A DNA stretch of 64,000 nucleotides, taken from positions 1,674,001 through 1,738,000 of the forward strand of contig NZ_CP103807.1 of the NCBI RefSeq assembly GCF_029773605.1, read 5' to 3'. The notes beneath the pieces are model-generated. The model was not told the origin of the DNA. It searched no databases and saw nothing but the letters and a program-made list of their open reading frames with translations. The stretch comes from Actinobacillus genomosp. 2. Its GTDB lineage: Bacteria; Pseudomonadota; Gammaproteobacteria; Enterobacterales; Pasteurellaceae. The position numbers were made by a program, and so were the translations under genes. Positions within the stretch are counted from its first letter, which is position 1, and each line of letters opens with the position of its first letter. Positions 57,776 to 64,000 of the stretch are shown here, one piece after another.

Positions 57776-58462
57776 ATGAAAAAATATTTCGCCGAGTTTT
57801 TCGGTACATTTTGGTTAGTATTTGGTGGCTGCGGTAGTGCAGTTTTAGCAGCAGGTATTCCGGAGTTAGGTATTGGTTATGCAGGCGTATCACTGGCATT
57901 TGGTTTAACCGTATTAACCATGGCTTATGCAGTAGGTCATATTTCGGGCGGTCACTTTAACCCGGCAGTTTCGATTGGCTTATTAGTCGGTGGTCGTTTT
58001 AATGCAAAAGATTTAGTGCCTTATATTGTGGCACAAGTTGTCGGTGCGATTGCGGCAGCTACAGTATTATATACGGTGGCTTCGGGTGCGGTAGGTTTTG
58101 ATGCCACGGCAGGTTTTGCAAGTAACGGTTTTGCGGAACATTCTCCTCACGGTTATTCAATGGTGGCGGCATTTGTGATTGAAGTGGTATTAACTGCATT
58201 CTTCTTAATTATCATTATGGGGGCAACCGACAAACGTGCTCCGGCAGGTTTTGCACCAATTGCGATTGGTTTAGCTTTAACTTTAATTCACTTAATTTCA
58301 ATTCCGGTAACGAATACTTCGGTAAACCCGGCCCGTTCAACCGGTGTTGCGTTATTCCAAGGTTCTTGGGCGATTGAACAACTATGGTTATTCTGGATTG
58401 CGCCAATTTTAGGGGCAATTATCGGTGCATTAGCGTACCGCTTTATTGCTGAAGAAAAATAG
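57776..58462 (+). CDS. aqpZ: aquaporin Z
   Basis: AqpZ is an inner-membrane water channel. The 228 residues have six helices and two half-helices bearing the NPA-type boxes HFNPAVS near residue 61 and SVNPARS near 182. The second-box region includes the Arg of the selectivity filter, and a narrow filter (Phe43-type, His-containing helix 5) fits water rather than glycerol. AAGGAAAAT precedes the ATG. It is monocistronic, with the small lipoprotein gene 74 bases on. Confidence 0.94.
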   Translation: MKKYFAEFFGTFWLVFGGCGSAVLAAGIPELGIGYAGVSLAFGLTVLTMAYAVGHISGGHFNPAVSIGLLVGGRFNAKDLVPYIVAQVVGAIAAATVLYTVASGAVGFDATAGFASNGFAEHSPHGYSMVAAFVIEVVLTAFFLIIIMGATDKRAPAGFAPIAIGLALTLIHLISIPVTNTSVNPARSTGVALFQGSWAIEQLWLFWIAPILGAIIGALAYRFIAEEK

Positions 58463-58536
58463 GCTTTAGTATCGTATAATTATGCAGTGTTATTTCGGTA
58501 GCACTGCATTTTGTTTGTAAGAGAGATAGGATAAGT

Positions 58537-58677
58537 ATGAAATCGTTCTTAAAAATTATAGTAATTGCTGTGGGTTGTAGTGCATTAAGTGGCTGTTTAG
58601 TTACTTCTGTGGTGAGCGGTGTTGTTGGAACGGCTGTTGATGTAGTTGATACGGTTACACCAGATATTACCGATTAG
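58537..58677 (+). CDS. 46-residue lipoprotein (NF038104-like)
   Basis: This small gene encodes MKSFLKIIVIAVGCSALSGC as its signal, with lipobox LSGC ending at Cys20, and a mature peptide of only 27 residues (LVTSVVSGVVGTAVDVVDTV then TPDITD). It has a GATAGG-type ribosome site 6 bases upstream. Very short hydrophobic lipoproteins of this kind are known in gamma-proteobacteria (NF038104 family) and have no established role. It follows aqpZ and precedes an uptake-sequence hairpin. Confidence 0.7.
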   Translation: MKSFLKIIVIAVGCSALSGCLVTSVVSGVVGTAVDVVDTVTPDITD

Positions 58678-58700
58678 TTTGTAAATTTTGGATAAATTCA

Positions 58701-58725
58701 GACCGCTTATGTTAATCAAGCGGTC
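58701..58725. terminator. uptake-sequence pair in head-to-head order
   Basis: GACCGCTT-ATGTTAATC-AAGCGGTC is a short-loop 8-bp hairpin followed by ATTTTAC. The order of the two copies is the reverse of that in the other pairs. It should close the lipoprotein gene. Confidence 0.75.
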
Positions 58726-58807
58726 ATTTTACTTCTATTCTTTGCAAATTAGCGATAAACCGCTACAATGAATCACATTTTTACCTAAATAGAAAAAGGA
58801 ATCCTTA

Positions 58808-59401
58808 ATGAAAATCGCAAAAAATGTTGTTCCAAGCATTGCTTATCAAGTTCGTACGCAAGACGGCGTGTTAGTTGATGAAGCACCGGTAAACCAACCG
58901 TTAGAATATTTACACGGTCATAATAATCTGGTTGAAGGTTTAGAAAAAGCACTTGAAGGCAAAGCAGTAGGTGATGTTTTTGAAGTGCGTGTTAAACCGG
59001 AAGAAGGTTACGGCGAATACAACGAAAATATGGTTCAACGTGTACCAAAAGATGTATTTATGGGCGTTGATGAGTTAGAAGTCGGTATGCGTTTTATTGC
59101 AGATACGGATTTAGGCCCATTACCAGTCGTTATTACTGAAGTTGATGGTGATGAAGTTGTGGTTGACGGTAATCATATGTTAGCCGGTCAAGAGTTACTT
59201 TTCTCTGTTGAAGTAGTTGCGACACGTGAAGCAACGTTAGAAGAAATCGCACATGGTCATATCCATTCAGGTCACGAACACGGCGGTTGCTGTGGTGGTC
59301 ACGGTGAAGAAGGCGGTTGCGGATGTGGTGGTCACGATCATGATCACGAACATCACCACCATCATGATCACGGTGGTTGTGGCTGCGGCGGTCACCACTA
59401 A
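58808..59401 (+). CDS. slyD: FKBP-type peptidyl-prolyl isomerase SlyD
   Basis: SlyD is a cytoplasmic prolyl isomerase, chaperone and nickel metallochaperone. The 197 residues have an FKBP domain interrupted by the IF chaperone insert (about residues 1-145; GLEKALEGKAVGD near 46). The C-terminal tail (from about residue 150) is extremely rich in His, Cys, Gly and Asp, e.g. GHEHGGCCGGHGEEGGCGCG, and ends HH. Such tails bind nickel and other metals and supply hydrogenase or urease maturation; A. pleuropneumoniae has urease. AAAGGA precedes the ATG. Confidence 0.95.
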   Translation: MKIAKNVVPSIAYQVRTQDGVLVDEAPVNQPLEYLHGHNNLVEGLEKALEGKAVGDVFEVRVKPEEGYGEYNENMVQRVPKDVFMGVDELEVGMRFIADTDLGPLPVVITEVDGDEVVVDGNHMLAGQELLFSVEVVATREATLEEIAHGHIHSGHEHGGCCGGHGEEGGCGCGGHDHDHEHHHHHDHGGCGCGGHH

Positions 59402-59523
59402 TTTAATTAATTTCTTATTGGCGCAAGCGGTTATCGCTTGTGCCTTTTTAGTTTTTTTAAATCAAACTGACGTACCTCTCAATACGCCGATAGTCAAAAT
59501 ATAATAAAATACAGAGCAGTGTT

Positions 59524-61050
59524 ATGAGTAATCTAACCATTCAATCCGGCACCGATTATCTTCGTGCTATCCTCAGTTCAAATATCTACGACCTGGCACA
59601 AGTGACGCCACTCCAAAAAATGGAAAAACTTTCCGAGCGTCTAGGCAATCAAATTCTTATCAAACGTGAAGATCGACAACCCGTACACAGTTTCAAACTG
59701 CGTGGTGCGTTTGCGATGATCTCAAATCTTTCAGCTAGCCAAAAAGCGGCGGGCGTTATTACCGCGTCAGCAGGAAATCACGCTCAAGGTGTTGCACTTT
59801 CGGCAAAACATTTAGGACTTCGTGCCTTGATTGTAATGCCACAAAATACACCGGCAATTAAAGTGGATGCAGTAAGAGGATTCGGTGGTGAGGCGTTATT
59901 ATTTGGTGCTAATTTTGATGAAGCAAAAGCGAAAGCGTTGGAGCTTGCCGAAGAACTTGGTATGACTTTTGTACCACCTTTTGATCACCCGATGGTAATT
60001 GCCGGACAAGGCACGATTGGTATGGAATTAGTTCAGCAACGTTCCGATTTAGATTATGTGTTTGTACCGGTCGGCGGTGGTGGTTTAGCTGCTGGTATTG
60101 CGGTATTGATCAAACAAGTTTTACCGAATGTGAAAGTGATTGCGGTTGAGTCAAAAGATTCTGCTTGTTTACAACATGCTTTAAAAGTCGGTAAACCGGA
60201 TAATTTAGAACGTGTCGGCTTATTTGCAGATGGGATTGCGGTTAGACGTATCGGCGATGAAACTTTCCGCTTATGTCAGCAGTATATTGATGAAGTGGTG
60301 TTGGTCGATAATGATCAAATTTGTGCGGCAATGAAAGATATTTTTGAGAACGTACGTGCGGTGGCAGAGCCTTCCGGTGCAACTTCATTAGCTGGCTTAA
60401 AAAAATATGTTAAAGAACATCAGCTTGAAGGTAAAAACTTAGCTTGCGTGCTTTCCGGTGCGAATTTGAATTTCCATACGTTACGTTATGTTTCGGAACG
60501 TTGCGAAATCGGTGAAAAACATGAAGCTTTATTAGCGGTAACCATTCCGGAGCAAAAAGGCAGTTTCTTAAAATTCTGTGAAATTTTAGGTAATCGAGCA
60601 GTAACCGAATTTAATTATCGTCATTCTGATGATCATAAAGCGTGTATTTTTGTCGGCGTTCGTATTAGCGGTAGTGCGGAAAAGGCAGAGATTATTCGAG
60701 ATTTACAGCAACATGGTTATGATGTCACCGATCTTTCCGATGATGATATTGCAAAAACACATATTCGCTATATGGTAGGTGGTCGTCCATCAACTGTTCG
60801 CCACGAGCAACTTTATAGTTTTGAGTTCCCTGAACAAAAAGGGGCATTATTAAAATTCTTACAAACATTAACCGATTGGGATATTTCTTTATTCCATTAT
60901 CGTGCACATGGTGCTGACTATGGCGATATTCTTGCAGCATTTACACTATCTGAAAATGATGTATCTCGTCTTAATCAACATTTAGATCACTTGGGCTATC
61001 GTTATCAAAATGTAACGGATAGCCCGGCATATCAATATTTTCTAAAATAG
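59524..61050 (+). CDS. ilvA: threonine ammonia-lyase, biosynthetic
   Basis: IlvA makes 2-oxobutanoate from threonine, the first step of isoleucine synthesis. The 508 residues have the PLP catalytic domain (about 1-320; Lys58 in PVHSFKLRGAF; GGGGLAAGI near 189) and two C-terminal ACT-like regulatory subdomains (about 330-508; the two FPEQKGAL-type segments near 338 and 430), which mediate isoleucine feedback. It is not in an ilv operon here; slyD precedes and glmM follows. Confidence 0.96.
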   Translation: MSNLTIQSGTDYLRAILSSNIYDLAQVTPLQKMEKLSERLGNQILIKREDRQPVHSFKLRGAFAMISNLSASQKAAGVITASAGNHAQGVALSAKHLGLRALIVMPQNTPAIKVDAVRGFGGEALLFGANFDEAKAKALELAEELGMTFVPPFDHPMVIAGQGTIGMELVQQRSDLDYVFVPVGGGGLAAGIAVLIKQVLPNVKVIAVESKDSACLQHALKVGKPDNLERVGLFADGIAVRRIGDETFRLCQQYIDEVVLVDNDQICAAMKDIFENVRAVAEPSGATSLAGLKKYVKEHQLEGKNLACVLSGANLNFHTLRYVSERCEIGEKHEALLAVTIPEQKGSFLKFCEILGNRAVTEFNYRHSDDHKACIFVGVRISGSAEKAEIIRDLQQHGYDVTDLSDDDIAKTHIRYMVGGRPSTVRHEQLYSFEFPEQKGALLKFLQTLTDWDISLFHYRAHGADYGDILAAFTLSENDVSRLNQHLDHLGYRYQNVTDSPAYQYFLK

Positions 61051-61121
61051 TAGTCAGAATTATTGATTAGAATGACTGCTTCGTTGGCAGTTTTCATTTT
61101 TCTTTTAAAGGATATAAAACA

Positions 61122-62456
61122 ATGGCAGAGCGTAAATATTTTGGTACGGACGGAGTCCGTGGTAAAGTCGGTCAATTCCCTATCACACCTGATTTTGCCT
61201 TAAAATTAGGTTGGGCAGCAGGTAAAATTCTTGCAACACAGGGGACTAAACAAGTTTTAATCGGTAAAGATACACGTATTTCCGGTTATATGTTGGAATC
61301 CGCATTAGAAGCAGGTCTTGCGGCGGCTGGTTTGTCAGCTGCATTTGTCGGTCCAATGCCAACGCCTGCAATTGCTTATCTTACCCGTACTTTCCGTGCT
61401 GAAGCAGGTATTGTGATTTCTGCATCACATAACCCATATTACGATAACGGTATTAAATTCTTCTCAAATGTTGGGGAAAAATTACCGGATGAAGTTGAAG
61501 AAGCGATTGAAGCACTTTTAGATCAACCGATGGATTGCGTTGAATCGGCACAATTAGGTAAAGCGACTCGAATCAATGATGCAGCCGGTCGTTATATCGA
61601 ATTCTGTAAAGGCACATTCCCAGCAAATGCGAGTTTAAAAGGCTATAAAATCGTAGTGGATTGTGCAAACGGTGCAACTTATCACATCGCACCTAATGTA
61701 ATGCGTGAACTGGGTGCTGAAGTGATTGAAATCGGCACGAAGCCAGACGGTTTAAATATCAATGAAAAATGTGGTGCAACCGATATTAAAGCGTTACAAA
61801 AAGTCGTGGTTGAATCAGGTGCGGATGTTGGCCTTGCTTATGACGGTGATGGCGACCGTATTATGATGGTGGACCATTTAGGGAATAAAGTAGATGGCGA
61901 CCAAATTCTGTTTATTATTGCCCGTGAAGCATTACGTTCAGGCAAATTACACGGCGGTGTAGTCGGTACGTTAATGAGTAATATGGGCTTAGAAGTGGCA
62001 TTAAAACACTTAGCGATTCCATTTACTCGTGCGAATGTTGGTGACCGTTATGTCCTTGAACAATTAAAAGAAAAAGGCTGGAAATTAGGCGGCGAAAACT
62101 CAGGCCATATTATCGTGTTAGATAAAAATACGACTGGTGACGGTATTATCGCTTCACTTGAAGTGCTTGCTGCGATGGAAGCGCATAAAATGAGTTTAAA
62201 TGATTTAGCACGTGCCGTGCCATTGTTCCCACAGGTACTCATTAATGTACGCTTTGAAGGCGGTAAAAATCCATTAGAGAGTGATGCGGTAAAAGCGGTG
62301 GCGGCAGACGTGGAAAAACGTTTAGCCGGCAAAGGACGTATTCTGTTACGTAAATCTGGTACAGAGCCATTAATTCGTGTAATGGTGGAATGTGAAGACG
62401 GTGTGTTAGCACAAAGTTGTGCTGAAGAAATCGTTGAAGCGGTTAAAAATAACTAA
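61122..62456 (+). CDS. glmM: phosphoglucosamine mutase
   Basis: GlmM turns glucosamine-6-phosphate into glucosamine-1-phosphate for UDP-GlcNAc, and so for wall and LPS. The 444 residues match. The active-site Ser102 lies in [13 protein letters not shown], the metal-binding DGDGDR near 241 and [11 protein letters not shown] near 413. AAAGGATAT precedes the ATG. In E. coli glmM follows folP; here it follows ilvA. Confidence 0.96.
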   Translation: MAERKYFGTDGVRGKVGQFPITPDFALKLGWAAGKILATQGTKQVLIGKDTRISGYMLESALEAGLAAAGLSAAFVGPMPTPAIAYLTRTFRAEAGIVISASHNPYYDNGIKFFSNVGEKLPDEVEEAIEALLDQPMDCVESAQLGKATRINDAAGRYIEFCKGTFPANASLKGYKIVVDCANGATYHIAPNVMRELGAEVIEIGTKPDGLNINEKCGATDIKALQKVVVESGADVGLAYDGDGDRIMMVDHLGNKVDGDQILFIIAREALRSGKLHGGVVGTLMSNMGLEVALKHLAIPFTRANVGDRYVLEQLKEKGWKLGGENSGHIIVLDKNTTGDGIIASLEVLAAMEAHKMSLNDLARAVPLFPQVLINVRFEGGKNPLESDAVKAVAADVEKRLAGKGRILLRKSGTEPLIRVMVECEDGVLAQSCAEEIVEAVKNN

Positions 62457-62462
62457 CTAATG

Positions 62463-62508
62463 ACAAGCGGTTGAATTTTTGCAAAAATTTGCGGAAACTC
62501 GACCGCTT
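62463..62508. repeat. inverted uptake-like pair after glmM
   Basis: ACAAGCGGTTGAATTTTTGC begins the left arm. TCGACCGCTT (62499-62508) is the right arm. The left copy has GGTT in place of GGTC. It separates glmM from rpiA. Confidence 0.65.
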
Positions 62509-62600
62509 TTCTTATAATGGTTTCTGTGGTATTACTTGCCGGAAAGCCTGTATAGCGTCTTATTCTTATCTGAATATAATACTTATAAAAAGGATTCACT

Positions 62601-63260
62601 ATGAACCAACAAGAAATGAAAAAAATTGCTGCTCAAGCTGCACTTCAGTTTGTCAAACCGGATACTATCGTAGGTGTCGGCAGTGGTTCGACTGTAAACT
62701 GTTTTATTGATGCGTTAGCTTCAATGAAAGATGATATTAAAGGTGCGGTAGCAGCTTCAAAGGCTTCGGAAGAACGTTTACGTGCGATTGGGATTGAAGT
62801 CTTTAATGCAAATGAAGTGACCGAATTAGATGTATATATTGACGGTGCTGATGAAATAACCCCTCAAGGTGCAATGATTAAAGGTGGTGGTGCAGCTTTA
62901 ACCCGTGAGAAAATCGTTAGCTCGCTGGCGAAAAAATTTGTTTGTATCGTAGATAGCTCAAAACAAGTGGATGTACTAGGCACAACCTTCCCATTACCGG
63001 TGGAAGTGATTCCAATGGCTCGTTCTTATGTCGCGCGTCAATTAGTTGCGTTAGGCGGTTCACCGGAATATCGTGAAGGTGTTGTTACGGATAATGGTAA
63101 CGTGATTTTAGACGTACATAATTTCCAAATTCTTGAGCCATTAAAAATGGAACATACCATTAATAATATCGCCGGTGTTGTCACAAATGGGATTTTTGCT
63201 CAACGTTATGCCAATGTCACGATTGTCGGCACACCTGAAGGTGCTAAAATTATTGAATAA
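62601..63260 (+). CDS. rpiA: ribose-5-phosphate isomerase A
   Basis: RpiA interconverts ribose-5-phosphate and ribulose-5-phosphate in the pentose phosphate pathway. The 219 residues have [16 protein letters not shown] near residue 24, DGADEI near 81 (catalytic Asp), [13 protein letters not shown] near 94 (catalytic Lys and Glu) and [10 protein letters not shown] near 191. AAAAGGA precedes the ATG. serA follows, as in E. coli, where rpiA and serA are also neighbours. Confidence 0.96.
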   Translation: MNQQEMKKIAAQAALQFVKPDTIVGVGSGSTVNCFIDALASMKDDIKGAVAASKASEERLRAIGIEVFNANEVTELDVYIDGADEITPQGAMIKGGGAALTREKIVSSLAKKFVCIVDSSKQVDVLGTTFPLPVEVIPMARSYVARQLVALGGSPEYREGVVTDNGNVILDVHNFQILEPLKMEHTINNIAGVVTNGIFAQRYANVTIVGTPEGAKIIE

Positions 63261-63271
63261 TCGTATTCTTT

Positions 63272-63340
63272 AACACACGGAATAGCATAACAAAACTTAT
63301 AATAATAAGTTCTGTTAAATTAAAAAATATTCCGTGTGTT
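63272..63340. repeat. nested inverted repeat between rpiA and serA
   Basis: The outer arms AACACACGGAATA (63272-63284) and TATTCCGTGTGTT (63328-63340) are perfect 13-bp inverted repeats. The inner arms AACAAAACTTAT and ATAAGTTCTGTT (63289-63316) pair 11 of 12. It resembles the element at 40926-41004 in both arms and in the TAATAATRAGTTC core. Confidence 0.6.
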
Positions 63341-63393
63341 TAGTTAGGCGATGTGATAAAAGTAAAAGCAAACACAACACATAAGGACCTAAA

Positions 63394-64000
63394 ATGACAA
63401 CTTCTATCGATAAATCTCAAATAAAATTTCTCTTACTTGAAGGTGTACATCAAAATGCGTTAGATGTATTACAAGCGGCAGGTTATACCAATATTGAATA
63501 TCATAAAAAAGCGTTAGACGGCGATGACTTAATTAATGCGATTAAAGATGCGCATTTTGTCGGATTACGTTCTCGTACTTATCTGACTAAAGAAGTCCTT
63601 TCACACGCAAAAAATCTAGTTTCAATCGGCTGTTTCTGTATCGGGACTAACCAAGTTGATTTAAAAGAAGCAAAACGTCTTGGTATCCCGGTGTTTAATG
63701 CACCGTTCTCAAATACTCGTTCAGTCGCAGAATTAGTGTTAGCGGAAATTATTCTCTTAATGCGCCAAGTACCGAAAGCGAATGCGGAAGTACATCGTGG
63801 CGTATGGAATAAATCGGCAGCCGGTTCAAATGAAGTACGAGGTAAAAAATTAGGGATTGTAGGTTACGGTCATATCGGTTCGCAATTAAGCGTAATGGCG
63901 GAATCTATCGGTATGCAGGTTTATTTCTATGATATTGAAAATAAACTGCCGCTAGGTAATGCACAACAAATTGCAAGCTTAGATGAATTGCTTGCTAGTT
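63394..64000 (+). CDS. serA: D-3-phosphoglycerate dehydrogenase, 5' part only
   Basis: SerA starts serine synthesis by oxidising 3-phosphoglycerate. The first 202 codons lie in the window; the gene runs off the end. Visible are KFLLLEGVHQNALDVLQAAG near residue 12, FVGLRSRTYLTKEVL near 55, the NAD-binding GKKLGIVGYGHIGSQLSVMA near 151 and FNAPFSNTRSVAELVLAEI near 101. ATAAGGA precedes the ATG. Confidence 0.93.
   Translation, partial: MTTSIDKSQIKFLLLEGVHQNALDVLQAAGYTNIEYHKKALDGDDLINAIKDAHFVGLRSRTYLTKEVLSHAKNLVSIGCFCIGTNQVDLKEAKRLGIPVFNAPFSNTRSVAELVLAEIILLMRQVPKANAEVHRGVWNKSAAGSNEVRGKKLGIVGYGHIGSQLSVMAESIGMQVYFYDIENKLPLGNAQQIASLDELLAS

Overview
The window is an ordinary chromosomal stretch from a member of the Pasteurellaceae, most likely Actinobacillus (A. 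pleuropneumoniae or a close relative such as A. suis, A. equuli or A. lignieresii). Three things support this: the gene content (napFDAGHBC, gshF, oapA/oapB, OmpA/P5, UPF0210 plus ACT pair), the AT-rich composition, and about 40 copies of the uptake-signal core AAGCGGTC in either orientation. ACAAGCGGT is the Apl-type uptake sequence; the Haemophilus type is AAGTGCGGT. No rRNA, tRNA, prophage, insertion sequence or CRISPR array was seen. The first and last genes are accA and a truncated serA.

Layout. 1-12 kb: lipid genes accA and plsC with ftsP, then tpx, mnmE, a UPF0210/ACT operon behind a perfect PurR-type operator, a pirin, dps, a competence-controlled orphan antitoxin and a YccS-family membrane protein. 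12-21 kb: mgsA, thrC, a quinone reductase and the periplasmic nitrate reductase operon napFDAGHBC behind an FNR box. The nap operon is punctuated by copies of a palindromic intergenic repeat. 21-33 kb: DUF406, an Old Yellow Enzyme, an aldo/keto reductase, an acyl-CoA synthetase, mqo, two small membrane proteins, mglBAC and ompA. 33-47 kb: a YdiJ-type dehydrogenase, a thioesterase, a DMT transporter pair divergent from a LysR regulator, yidC, an aromatic amino acid permease divergent from a MerR-like regulator, gshF, psd and comEA. 47-64 kb: oapA-oapB, waaF-waaC, the str operon rpsL-rpsG-fusA-tuf, trmO, a SIMPL protein, aqpZ, a 46-residue lipoprotein, slyD, ilvA, glmM, rpiA and serA.

Regulatory logic is unusually readable. 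CRP sites sit at about -41.5 from good -10 boxes at mqo and mglB. An FNR box sits at about -41 at nap. Two CRP-S (Sxy-dependent, TGCGA-core) competence sites sit upstream of comEA and of a lone HTH antitoxin gene. Many gene ends are closed by inverted pairs of uptake sequences that can fold as terminators.

The most interesting observations are three. First, the antitoxin of an apparent competence-induced toxin-antitoxin system keeps its CRP-S site but has lost its toxin. Second, a perfect PurR-consensus operator stands before the uncharacterised ACT/UPF0210 operon. Third, a composite palindromic repeat family lies inside the nap operon and even supplies the stop codon of napF. I did not find a wholly new multi-gene system.
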